64,000 nucleotides of DNA from Sunxiuqinia dokdonensis (lineage in GTDB: Bacteria > Bacteroidota > Bacteroidia > Bacteroidales > Prolixibacteraceae). Each line of letters begins with the position of its first letter. The stretch's first letter is position 1. A program made the translations under genes and the position numbers. Positions 23,807-32,722 of the stretch are shown here, one piece after another. The stretch spans positions 62,001-126,000 of the forward strand of contig NZ_LGIA01000149.1 of NCBI RefSeq assembly GCF_001270965.1, written 5' to 3'. Below the pieces are notes generated by a model, which ran no database searches, was not told the origin of the DNA, and saw only the letters and a list, made by a program, of their open reading frames with translations.

Positions 23807-26269
23807 TCAAAATCCACCATCGTCAAAATCCATTTCGCGGGTGCCATCGCCATCATTTCGCTCCATTTTGAAGTTATTGATTTTGTAGCTTAAGGTTAAG
23901 GTCAGCACCTGCGATTCGCGTTCGCGCTTATACACGTCGTAAAAGTCAACTCCTGTCGAAGTCCTTTCAAATTTCATGGTTCCAAAAGCATCGCGCAGGC
24001 CCAGGGTTGCTGTCAGCTTGTCTTTCAGCAAGTCCTGCCGATAGGCCAGGTTGGTAAAAAAGAAGCTGGAGCTTTCGCCCTGTGCCGAAACCGAAGGCCC
24101 GCGGTAATAGCCGGTGAGCTGCAAGCGCGACGAAGGGCTAAACTTCACCGTTGTATTGAGCCGTCCGGTGTAGTTTGTACTTTTCCGGTCGATGGATTCA
24201 CCCAAAATATCGCCTTCAATCCGGTAGCGATAGATCGAAAAGCTGGCATTAAAGACCAGCCAGTCGTCGATGTTGAGGTTTCCCATGATTTCGGAACCCA
24301 ACGAATAATCGTTGTTCAGGTTTTCGGTGTTGATATAGAATATTCCATCGTCGCCCAACTCGGTCACCTGGGTAATCAGGTTGTTGGTCACACGGTAAAA
24401 TCCTTCTAACGAAACAAAAGATTTACCATAACTTTTCATGATGCCCACTTCGTACGAATCGGTATATTCCGGATCCAATTCGGGGTTACCATACCGAATG
24501 GTGTAGCGGTTGTAGTAATTTGGGAAGGGATCCAGATCGCGTCCGCCGGGGCGGTCGATTCGCCGGCTGTAACTGGTCATCAGCTGGGTTTTATTCAAAA
24601 ACTCGTAGGATAAGTGCAAGGTTGGAAACAGGTCGAACCGATTGATTTCGGCTGGTTCGTTGGCTTTTTCATGAGCAATGCTCCGGTTGACGTACTCACC
24701 GCGCAGTCCGAGCTGGTAACTGAAACTTCCGAAATTGCTGGCAAAGGTACTGTAACCGGAAAATATATCGCGTTTGAAATGCTGCGAGCTTGAAAAATCG
24801 GGATTGTCAATGTATTGATTGTTCTCATTGTCCCAGTCATTAAACGAGTAGTTTTCAAACTCGCGGTCAATCCGGCTTTGAAAACCAGCCTCGAAGCGGC
24901 CTTCTTCGCCAACAGGCTTGGTGTAGTCCAACTCAACGCGGTACTCGTCTTCATCTTCTTCCTCAATGGTTCGCACCCGGGTCAGGTAACCACCGGTTCG
25001 TTCAAAGTTTGAATTGGCAAAAAATTCATCTTCAAACTCATAATCGTCCCCTTTGCTATTGGAGTAATAAAACAGGGCATCGAGCTTGTGCGTCCCCTCT
25101 TCGTTAAACTTCTGCTGAAAATTGAGGTTGGTGTTCACATACGTCCCTTCGCGATTTGAGTTCTCCACTTCCACCGAATAAACATCGGTACTGGCCGGGT
25201 CGGTGTATTCGTGCAACATACTTTCACCACCCCCCGTGCGGCCATACTGCCCGTAGGTTCCCGAAACGGTCAGCGTCGCCAGGTCGGTCAAATAAATATC
25301 GAGTCCACCTTTAAAGCGATGACCATTCCGCCCAAAATCTCTTGTTCCGTTCGAAAGGAGGTACCTGGTGGTATCCTGAAGATACGTCTCGCGGTACAAA
25401 TCTCCGGATCCATAATACGTTTCGTCATTGAAATCAGCTCCAAAAAACAAGTTGGTTTTCTTTGTTTTATAGTTCAACGTGAGGTCGGTCCGGTACTTGT
25501 CTCCCCGCCCAACCATGGCATTGATAATCCCGTTGAATCCAGAGGTCACATTCTTTTTCAGGACCACGTTGATGATCCCGGCCATTCCGTCGGGGTCGTA
25601 TTTGGCCGACGGGTTGGTGATGATTTCGATATTTTCGATGACCGCTGCCGGCAACTGACGCAAGGCATCGCTTCCCTCAATCACGCTGGGTTTTCCGTCA
25701 ATCAACACCGTAAAACTTCCTGAACCGCGCAGGCTCACGTTGCCTTCAATGTCCACCTCAACCGACGGCGTATTCTCCAGCACGTCAACTGCCGTTCCGC
25801 CAGCCGCATTGATGTCCTGACTGACATTCACAATTTTCTTGTCGAGTTTATACTCGATGCGCGAACGATCGGCAACCACATTGACCGCCCCAATTTCCTG
25901 CGTGGATGGCTCCAGGGCAATGGTTCCCAAATTAAGCTGGCGATTGCTTGAATTGATGCGGATATTGTTGATCCTTGTTTTATTGAATCCAATAAAATTG
26001 GCCTCAACATAGTAGGTCCCAAAGTCGATATTCTTGATTACAAATTCTCCTTTACTGTCAGTAATTCCCCCGGAAACCAGGGAAGAATCTTCAGGGTTGA
26101 ATATGGAAATATTGGCGTATTCCATGCTTTGATTGGTTTCCGAATCAACAATCTGGCCTCGAATAATGGCCTTGGCCTCAGGCGTATTCTCCAACGCCTC
26201 TGGTGGCTGGGCCACCGCTGACAGATTCAATATTAAAAAGAGAAAAAGAAGAATCTTTCCAAAATTCAT
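23807..26269 (-). CDS. TonB-dependent receptor, outer membrane beta-barrel family protein
   Basis: An 820-residue outer-membrane protein. A signal peptide (about residues 1-20) is followed by a CarboxypepD_reg-like domain (IIRGQIVDSETNQSMEYANI), a plug domain (about 120-220: VDVLENTPSVEVDIEGNVSL, GIINVVLKKN) and a beta-barrel of the OMP_b-brl_2 type ending near DFDDGGF. No SusD-like partner lies next to it, so it is not a typical SusCD glycan importer; peptide, metal or small-molecule uptake, or a structural role, are possible. The last residue is not the usual aromatic only in this tally (Phe is present), consistent with BAM recognition. Confidence 0.9.
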   Translation of the reverse strand: MNFGKILLFLFLILNLSAVAQPPEALENTPEAKAIIRGQIVDSETNQSMEYANISIFNPEDSSLVSGGITDSKGEFVIKNIDFGTYYVEANFIGFNKTRINNIRINSSNRQLNLGTIALEPSTQEIGAVNVVADRSRIEYKLDKKIVNVSQDINAAGGTAVDVLENTPSVEVDIEGNVSLRGSGSFTVLIDGKPSVIEGSDALRQLPAAVIENIEIITNPSAKYDPDGMAGIINVVLKKNVTSGFNGIINAMVGRGDKYRTDLTLNYKTKKTNLFFGADFNDETYYGSGDLYRETYLQDTTRYLLSNGTRDFGRNGHRFKGGLDIYLTDLATLTVSGTYGQYGRTGGGESMLHEYTDPASTDVYSVEVENSNREGTYVNTNLNFQQKFNEEGTHKLDALFYYSNSKGDDYEFEDEFFANSNFERTGGYLTRVRTIEEEDEDEYRVELDYTKPVGEEGRFEAGFQSRIDREFENYSFNDWDNENNQYIDNPDFSSSQHFKRDIFSGYSTFASNFGSFSYQLGLRGEYVNRSIAHEKANEPAEINRFDLFPTLHLSYEFLNKTQLMTSYSRRIDRPGGRDLDPFPNYYNRYTIRYGNPELDPEYTDSYEVGIMKSYGKSFVSLEGFYRVTNNLITQVTELGDDGIFYINTENLNNDYSLGSEIMGNLNIDDWLVFNASFSIYRYRIEGDILGESIDRKSTNYTGRLNTTVKFSPSSRLQLTGYYRGPSVSAQGESSSFFFTNLAYRQDLLKDKLTATLGLRDAFGTMKFERTSTGVDFYDVYKRERESQVLTLTLSYKINNFKMERNDGDGTREMDFDDGGF

Positions 26270-26439
26270 GTTCGTGTGTTTGTGGGTTACATGTTCTACG
26301 ACAGAAAACCCGCGGGATGGTTTAAAGACTTGCAGGTGTTTTATTGTTAACGTTTGTAAACAAAAAAAACAAGCGATCGGCCGATTCTCACATGCTTAGC
26401 AAGCTGTCACTTTATTTTCAAACTGGAAATTCTTTTCGT

Positions 26440-26447
26440 TACCTTTG
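26440..26447 (+). promoter_or_regulatory. Promoter -7 box, TACCTTTG
   Basis: Exact TAnnTTTG match about 50 bases before the ATG at 26497. A T-rich tract with no clear TTTG lies at the -33 position. Confidence 0.6.
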
Positions 26448-26496
26448 CCTTCGACAACTAATTTTTTATCAACTATTTTATATTAAATCAATAACC

Positions 26497-27372
26497 ATGA
26501 CAAATTTTAATTTGAAAGCAAAAAGCACATTGCTGGCTTTGATTCTCATGACGTTTTTAGCATCGGTATTTGCTGGCAATAAAGCGCCTAAAAAAGAGAA
26601 GGAAATTGGTATTCAGCTTTGGTCTGTCCGCGAAGACATGAACAAAGATGCCGCAGGAACCATCGCTAAACTGGGCGAAATTGGCTACGCCTATGTTGAG
26701 GCTGCCGGATACAACGACGGCAAATTCTATGGCATGGAACCCACCGAATTTAAAGCCTTGCTGGCCAAGCACGGCATGACCATGAAAGGTTCGCACAGTG
26801 GGATGAACCTACCAAAAGAGGGCGAATGGGATCAGGCGATGGAGTGGTGGAAAACCTGTATTGAAGCCCACAAAGCTGCGGGCGCCAAGTGGATTGTAAA
26901 ACCCTCAATGGGCCGCGAATCATACGAAGACCTGGCTGTACTGAAACAGTATTGCGACTACTACAACACCGTAGGCGAAATGTGCAACAAAGCTGGCATT
27001 CGTTTCGGGTACCACAACCATGCGCAAGAGTTTACGACGGAGTTGGAAGGCAATATTTTCTACGACTACCTGGTTCAGAACACCGATCCTAAAAAAGTGA
27101 TGTTTCAGTTGGACTTGTATTGGATTGCTGAAGGTGGCAAGAATGCCCTGGACTATTTCAAAAAATATCCCGGTCGTTTTGAGTTGTACCATGTGAAAGA
27201 TGTGGAAGAGCTAGGCGCCAGCGGTAAAATGGATTTTGAACCCGCTTTTAAAATGGCAAAAAAAGCCGGAATGAAAGACTACATTGTTGAAGTGGAACGC
27301 TACAACTACGAGCCGCTGGTGAGTGTTGAAAAGAGCTTCGACTTTTTAAATGAGGCCAAGTACACCAAATAA
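26497..27372 (+). CDS. Secreted sugar phosphate isomerase/epimerase-like TIM-barrel protein
   Basis: A 291-residue xylose-isomerase-like (AP endonuclease family 2 fold) protein with a signal peptide (about residues 1-27, ending ASVFAG). The body shows IGIQLWSVREDM, the metal-site elements GYHNHAQEF and MFQLDLYW, and a late IVEVERYNY strand. I start at the ATG at 26497, preceded by an A/T-rich leader; the longer open frame would add 51 non-conserved residues. In Bacteroidota such exported proteins accompany Gfo/Idh/MocA and DUF1080 proteins in 3-keto-glycoside processing. That pathway role is inferred here, since the genes are not adjacent. Confidence 0.86.
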   Translation: MTNFNLKAKSTLLALILMTFLASVFAGNKAPKKEKEIGIQLWSVREDMNKDAAGTIAKLGEIGYAYVEAAGYNDGKFYGMEPTEFKALLAKHGMTMKGSHSGMNLPKEGEWDQAMEWWKTCIEAHKAAGAKWIVKPSMGRESYEDLAVLKQYCDYYNTVGEMCNKAGIRFGYHNHAQEFTTELEGNIFYDYLVQNTDPKKVMFQLDLYWIAEGGKNALDYFKKYPGRFELYHVKDVEELGASGKMDFEPAFKMAKKAGMKDYIVEVERYNYEPLVSVEKSFDFLNEAKYTK

Positions 27373-27483
27373 GTACTGCGAATAATTTAGCATCATGTTT
27401 CGAGTCTTTAACAATTTGTGATAGACGCGAAACCAAAAACATTAAATAGGTCCGTGACCTTAATTGAACGAAAATAAAAGATT

Positions 27484-27515
27484 AAAAAGCTCCTGGTTTC
27501 TCAGGGGCTTTTTTT
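27484..27515 (+). terminator. Terminator after the isomerase/epimerase-like gene
   Basis: AAGCTCCTG pairs with CAGGGGCTT (one G-T pair), followed by seven T residues. Confidence 0.85.
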
Positions 27516-27607
27516 GTGGATTGAATTGTCGCCAAGAACAAAATTCCGCCAACAAGTTTGTCCTTCAACTATCCCTTGGCGTCTTTGCGCCTTTGCGGTG
27601 AAAAAAA

Positions 27608-28885
27608 TCATATTTCCTTCGCCCCAAATTTTGGATCAATCTTCAGAAAGTTGATAATCACGAAGCCAGGAATCGTACAAATCATCACCCAAACAAAAAA
27701 GAGCTGGTAGCCAATTTGCTCCTGAATCCAGCCGCTGATCATGCCCGGCAGCATCATGCCCAAAGCCATAAAGCCGGTGCACAGCGCATAGTGAGCGGTC
27801 TTGTGTTTTCCTTCCGACAGGTAAATCATAAACAGCACGTAGGCTGTAAAACCAAAGCCATACCCAAACTGCTCCACCACGACGGCAGCTGTTACAATTC
27901 CCAGGTGCTGGGTTTGTACAAAAGCCAGGAAAACATACACCAGGTTGGGCAAGTTCATGGCCAAGACCATGGGCCACAACCAGGTTTTAATGCCATGACG
28001 CGAAACTGCGATACCACCCAAAATCCCGCCCAGGGTGAGCGCAATAATGCCAGCAGTTCCGTACACATAGCCGATATTGCTTGTCGTCAAAGCCAGCCCG
28101 CCTTCTGAAACTTCGTCGAGTAAAAATGGCGAAGCCAGTTTGACCAGCTGCGCTTCTCCCAAACGAAAAACCAGGATGAAAACCAGTGCCACACCAATCC
28201 CTTTTTTCTTGAAAAACGAAGTGAACGTCTCCCAAAATTTGGCCAGGGCTTCTTCCAGCGACTGGTGCTCGTGCTTCACATCGCTTGGCGGATAGGGCAG
28301 GATAAATAGATGCCACAAACTAAAGGCGGCAAAAAGTGCGGCAAAGATGAAAAAAGTAATGCTCCACGCCCAGGAGGTACTTTCGGCGATGGTTTCCATG
28401 TGCCCGGCCAGAATCACCAGCGGACCCTGCCCGGCCAGCATGGCAAAACGGTAAAAGGTGTTGCGAATTCCGACGAAAAAAGCCTGGTCGTGTTTGCTGA
28501 GTCCAAGCATATAAAAGCCATCGGCAGCAATATCGTGTGTGGCCGAGCTAAAAGCCATTAACCAAAAAAAGGCCAGGCTATATTGAAAAAAGTTGTTCAT
28601 GGGCAGGGTAAATGCCACGCACGCCAACGCCACGCCAACCAACAGCTGCATGCTGATAATCCAAAACCGCTTGGTTCGCAGGTTATCCACAATGGGGCTC
28701 CAGATGGGTTTGATCACCCAGGGCAAATACAGCCAACTGGTGTACAGTGCAATGTCGGTATTCGAAATGTCAAGCCGTTTGTACATGATCACCGAAACGG
28801 TCATCACCAGCACATAGGGCAGTCCTTCGGTAAAATACAGGGAGGGAATCCAAGCCCAGGCATTGCGTGTGGCAGGTTTTTTCAT
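27608..28885 (-). CDS. AmpG-like MFS permease
   Basis: A 425-residue major facilitator protein with about 12 hydrophobic helices. The N-terminal WIPSLYFTEGLPYVLVMTVS, the loop YTSWLYLPWVIKPIWSPIVD and the helix containing SSATHDIAADGFYM are characteristic of the AmpG/PAT group, which imports anhydro-muropeptides or GlcNAc-anhydroMurNAc. It lies 10 bases after a SpoIID-domain gene and is the last gene of a five-gene operon, which supports import of peptidoglycan fragments released by its neighbours. Substrate is inferred. Confidence 0.85.
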   Translation of the reverse strand: MKKPATRNAWAWIPSLYFTEGLPYVLVMTVSVIMYKRLDISNTDIALYTSWLYLPWVIKPIWSPIVDNLRTKRFWIISMQLLVGVALACVAFTLPMNNFFQYSLAFFWLMAFSSATHDIAADGFYMLGLSKHDQAFFVGIRNTFYRFAMLAGQGPLVILAGHMETIAESTSWAWSITFFIFAALFAAFSLWHLFILPYPPSDVKHEHQSLEEALAKFWETFTSFFKKKGIGVALVFILVFRLGEAQLVKLASPFLLDEVSEGGLALTTSNIGYVYGTAGIIALTLGGILGGIAVSRHGIKTWLWPMVLAMNLPNLVYVFLAFVQTQHLGIVTAAVVVEQFGYGFGFTAYVLFMIYLSEGKHKTAHYALCTGFMALGMMLPGMISGWIQEQIGYQLFFVWVMICTIPGFVIINFLKIDPKFGAKEI

Positions 28886-28895
28886 CTGATCAGGT

Positions 28896-30227
28896 TTAGT
28901 ATATTTTCTTCAACTCAGCACCTCTAAAATAGTGCTTTAAAATTTGCTCGTAGCTGTATCCTTTTTCGCCCATCACCGCGGCCCCAATCTGGCAAAGGCC
29001 GACGCCGTGGCCCCAGCCCGCTCCGGTCAATTCAAATCGCTGCGGAATTCCGTCCTGCACATCATGATGGTCAACCACAAAGGCCGAACTGTATAAATGT
29101 GATTCGGATAAAGTCCGGCGGATTTCCAACTCTTTGCCGATGACCATCGTCTTTTTAACGCCAACGACTCTCAGCTTGATCAGGCGTGCGGAATGTCCAC
29201 GTTCCACAGGTTCCAGGCGAATGATTTGGCCAAAGTCGATGCCGGATTTCTTCAGGAGCAAGGCTGCAAGTTGCTGCTGGGTGTAACTGACCTTCCAACG
29301 ATAAAAGTCGGTGGTTGCCTGATCAAAATCCGGCAGCACCTGCGCCAGAACTTGCGCATCGGTAGTATTGCAAAACGCATACGGACTGCTTCGGATCCAT
29401 TCTTCGGCTTCCTCTTCCCGGCGCAAATCCATGCCGGTGGTTTCGCCATATTCCGAGTCCACCACTTCGGTAAGGTAGCTGTGTTGAACCGGCTCCCAAA
29501 CGTTCTCAAAATTCTCGGACACGCCTCCGCAACATTTCGAAAAACGGGCATCGCAGGTCTCATCGCCCAGCATTAAAAATTCGCCAAAGGTTTCGTCAAT
29601 CGCCCGGCTGGCTTTCTCGTTGATAATTTTGGTGATTCCCTGGTAGCGCTGACAATGATCATCGGAACACACATCAAAATGCTGGTGATCTTCGCGATCG
29701 TACCAGCGGATCAATTCGCCCTCGATTTGCTGCACGGACGCGTAGCTGGTGGTTCCGGCTTTCAGTTGTTCGCTCTTTTTGATTTGTGCCAGCAGCCAGC
29801 TTCGCGAAATCACCGCGTGGGCTTTCAGCAAATCGGGCGAACTGGTGGCGCTCATTTCCGATGAAATCACCGAACGCAAATATTCTTCGAGCAAAACCAA
29901 GTTGATGGCCCGCACTTTTTCGCCTTCAACAGTCAGTTTTAAATCGCCGCGAAACCGCTGGTTCTCCTTTTGTTCCCAGTGAAAATCGATGCCGATGGTC
30001 ACACCCTCGAGCAAAAAAGAATCTGCTGCCGAACTCGCCTGAAAAATAAACTCCTTGCCTTTCATTTGTTGACCGGAGCCGGAGCTAAGCACAATCTCCC
30101 CGCCGGAAAGCTCGGCCTGAAAACGCGAGCCGCTCATTTCTTCTTTTAAACTGTAGTGTCCATCCAGTTCAAAAGTGATTACTTTTTCGGCCAAAATGCC
30201 GACCTGAATCTCTGGTTGTCTGCTCAT
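28896..30227 (-). CDS. SpoIID/LytB domain protein
   Basis: A 443-residue protein with the SpoIID/LytB domain. Catalytic-type segments are VISSEMSATSSPDLLKAHAV (with Glu) and SRSWLLAQ, and the C-terminal GWGHGVGLCQIGA is the family hallmark. SpoIID is a lytic transglycosylase that cuts glycan strands lacking stem peptides. Cysteine-rich patches (FDVCSDDHC, ETCDARFSKCCGG) lie mid-protein. No classical signal peptide is evident at the chosen ATG 30227, which is unusual for an envelope enzyme. Its start overlaps the stop of the DUF4922 gene by 4 bases. Confidence 0.86.
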   Translation of the reverse strand: MSRQPEIQVGILAEKVITFELDGHYSLKEEMSGSRFQAELSGGEIVLSSGSGQQMKGKEFIFQASSAADSFLLEGVTIGIDFHWEQKENQRFRGDLKLTVEGEKVRAINLVLLEEYLRSVISSEMSATSSPDLLKAHAVISRSWLLAQIKKSEQLKAGTTSYASVQQIEGELIRWYDREDHQHFDVCSDDHCQRYQGITKIINEKASRAIDETFGEFLMLGDETCDARFSKCCGGVSENFENVWEPVQHSYLTEVVDSEYGETTGMDLRREEEAEEWIRSSPYAFCNTTDAQVLAQVLPDFDQATTDFYRWKVSYTQQQLAALLLKKSGIDFGQIIRLEPVERGHSARLIKLRVVGVKKTMVIGKELEIRRTLSESHLYSSAFVVDHHDVQDGIPQRFELTGAGWGHGVGLCQIGAAVMGEKGYSYEQILKHYFRGAELKKIY

Positions 30228-31183
30228 CGTTTCATTTTTATTTGGTCTTTCAATTCCTCAAAAACTTCGTCGCCGACAGATACTTGCCTGTAAATGTCCG
30301 TTAAATCATCCGGTGTCAGCTTGTCAAAATCTTCCTTTCGCGGAAGAATAACCAGCCCGCCCATTTCCACCGACGCCGGACTGATCAGGATTTGATCACT
30401 ACCGTTGGCGTAAAACTGCTGCGGCCGCTGTTGCCGGCGTGGGAAAATGACCACGATCCACTGTCCATTTTCGAAGCGCGACACGATATTCATCATGGGT
30501 TCGTCTGCCGTTTCAGCTTCATTCAAGAAATTCAGAATCATTTTAAAATGATGAATTAATTCTTGTTCCGAATCAGAAATAAGACAGATCAAGTTGCGCA
30601 GGTACTTTCGCCCAAGTGCAGTTATGCTGGTGTGTTCATCCTGAAAAAGCAACTGGCCCCATTTGTTAATCACGTGCCGAATTTCAGAATCAAGGGGCAT
30701 CTTGTTTTTGCTTCCTGCCTGAAAATGGAAATGGTCGGGTGCCGAAGCCCCACATTTGGGACCGTTATAAAACAGGGTGAAATCGGTCAATTGTTTGCTC
30801 AACTGCAACAAATCAGCAAAGTAGGGAGCAATTTCCTGAGCAAGATGCGTATTCAAGGAAATGGTCAGGTGCTCAGTGAAAATGGGAAACGGATTGACCA
30901 ATACGGTGTACTGCTTGCCAAAAGTAACCCCCTGCTGCTGCGCCGGCCGATTGGCGGCACATAAAAAGCAGGCACGCCGGGCAATGGATTCGGCATCGGT
31001 TTTGGCAGCCGACGAACGGATTCGTTCGGGATTGTATTGGGCCACTATTTTGAATCCGTCAAACTCAAATGCTTTTGTCTCCACTTTTTCCAGCCCGAGA
31101 TAGTTGATTCTGGCGAGCTCCCACACTTGCTTTTGTTGCTGAATTATTTCTCTGACCGATATTTCAAGCTTGCTCTTACTCAT
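30224..31183 (-). CDS. DUF4922 protein (HIT-like nucleotidyl/phosphorylase fold)
   Basis: A 319-residue protein of the DUF4922 family. It contains a HIT-like motif, PDHFHFQAG (about residues 165-173), and a Cys pair in RRACFLCAANRP, both as in ATP adenylyltransferase and GDP-hexose phosphorylase relatives. Such enzymes cleave nucleotide sugars or exchange nucleotide groups; the substrate here is unknown. It overlaps both neighbours by 4 bases, so it is made together with the glycosyltransferase and the SpoIID protein. A role in activating salvaged amino sugars is a reasonable hypothesis. Confidence 0.82.
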   Translation of the reverse strand: MSKSKLEISVREIIQQQKQVWELARINYLGLEKVETKAFEFDGFKIVAQYNPERIRSSAAKTDAESIARRACFLCAANRPAQQQGVTFGKQYTVLVNPFPIFTEHLTISLNTHLAQEIAPYFADLLQLSKQLTDFTLFYNGPKCGASAPDHFHFQAGSKNKMPLDSEIRHVINKWGQLLFQDEHTSITALGRKYLRNLICLISDSEQELIHHFKMILNFLNEAETADEPMMNIVSRFENGQWIVVIFPRRQQRPQQFYANGSDQILISPASVEMGGLVILPRKEDFDKLTPDDLTDIYRQVSVGDEVFEELKDQIKMKR

Positions 31184-32631
31184 CCTCTTTGGTTCTTCTT
31201 CATTCTCGCCCTCAGCTCAAACGTCCGCAAGCTATCTTTGTAGGCATTGTGCGCATTCTGTTTCGCCACATCGAGCGAGGCATCCGAATTATCTTCCCAA
31301 CGCCGGCAGCGATAAACAGCCTGGTAAATCCGCCCGATTTTCCAGGTCCGCGAAATGGCCAAGCCTACCGCATAATCTTCGCCATAGCTGGTATTCGGAA
31401 TCCGGATCTGGCGAAGGATGGGTGTATAAAAAGCCCGCGGTGCACCCAATCCATTAATGCGAAGCGCATTGTTTGGGCCATTCTCCGGTGTCCATTCCCG
31501 GTGGTCAATCAAGCCGGGTGGAACTTCTTCCAGATTGAAATTACACATTTGGTACGAGCCAATGACCATGGCGCATTGCTCTTCATAAAATTTATCGACA
31601 ATTTGTTGCAGCGTGCTGTCATCAAAATACAAATCGTCACTGTCCAGCTGAACGGCAAACCGCCCGCACTTTTCATGAAACACCGCTTCGTTCCAGCATC
31701 CGCCAATTCCCAAATCGGTAGCCTCCGGAATCACATGAACCAGCCGCTTGTCGGAATATGCACGCAGCAATTCGGTTGTTCCATCGGTAGAAAAATTATC
31801 TACAACGATCAGGTTGAAGGAAAAATCAGTCTTTTGCGACAGAACGGAATCCACCGCATCCCGAATAGTTTTCATACGGTTACGAACCGGAATCACCACC
31901 GACGCTTCCACCGGGAAATCGCCCGAAAAATCAGCCGCCTGAAAATTCGGCTCCAGGAACCCACCAATTTTACGCAGGTGATCCGTGCAGGCCTGCTCCA
32001 TTTCAATCTGCTTTTCGCGGGCATGCCCACTCACGTAGTCAAATTGTTTTTCGCCCGATTGGCGCGTGTCGGTCTCCGTCATGCTAAACAAGAACTCAGG
32101 AACACGCCATAGGTCGCCCATTCGCGAAGCCAGCAAACGCAATGCATAAAAACCGGCATGTTGGTAGTTGGGATATTTTTCAGAAACGAAATTTTCCAGC
32201 ACCTCCCTGCGGAAAAGCTGAGCCGGCCCAAAATTAAAATCATCACGCAGGCTTCCCATCTGGTAATCAATCACCGGATGGTTGGAACGGACTCCAGCTT
32301 TCAATTCAAAATAATCAGCATACAGCATACTTGCCTCACCGCATTCTGCCAGTTGCACCATCCGCTCCAGCGCAAATTGCCCCAGGCCCAAAGCAGTTGA
32401 CTGCAAAGCCAATAAAACAAACCCGGCTGTGCTCTTTTCGGCCACCATCTCCATGCTTTTTGTGGCATTCGGGTGACTGACAAGCAGTGTTTCGGCTCCC
32501 TTCAACTCAACTTGGCTTTGGCAAAATACAAATACGGATTGCACTTGCCTTGAAAGTTTGAGCTGGTTGATGCTATGCTGTGTTTCCTGCTTTCCGTGGA
32601 AAGTGATGAAGCAGTCTATTTTTTGATTCAT
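31180..32631 (-). CDS. GT2 family glycosyltransferase
   Basis: A 483-residue protein. The GT-A domain covers about residues 235-450 (VVIPVRNRMKTIRDAVDSVL, IVVDNFSTDGT, and a DSDD metal motif in QLDSDDLYFDD). The first 230 residues resemble a second, degenerate GT-A-like unit (ITFHGKQETQHSINQLKLSR, SMLYADYFEL). No membrane segments are seen. It is translationally coupled to the DUF4922 gene. Donor and acceptor are unknown; its operon suggests handling of an amino-sugar or cell-wall-derived glycan. Confidence 0.85.
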   Translation of the reverse strand: MNQKIDCFITFHGKQETQHSINQLKLSRQVQSVFVFCQSQVELKGAETLLVSHPNATKSMEMVAEKSTAGFVLLALQSTALGLGQFALERMVQLAECGEASMLYADYFELKAGVRSNHPVIDYQMGSLRDDFNFGPAQLFRREVLENFVSEKYPNYQHAGFYALRLLASRMGDLWRVPEFLFSMTETDTRQSGEKQFDYVSGHAREKQIEMEQACTDHLRKIGGFLEPNFQAADFSGDFPVEASVVIPVRNRMKTIRDAVDSVLSQKTDFSFNLIVVDNFSTDGTTELLRAYSDKRLVHVIPEATDLGIGGCWNEAVFHEKCGRFAVQLDSDDLYFDDSTLQQIVDKFYEEQCAMVIGSYQMCNFNLEEVPPGLIDHREWTPENGPNNALRINGLGAPRAFYTPILRQIRIPNTSYGEDYAVGLAISRTWKIGRIYQAVYRCRRWEDNSDASLDVAKQNAHNAYKDSLRTFELRARMKKNQRG

Positions 32632-32722
32632 AAGATGGAACTATTTGTTTTGGTATGGATCCGATGGAACTCACACTTGAATCATTTTCTTTTGCGTTAA
32701 CCAAACATGCTCGTTTCATAAA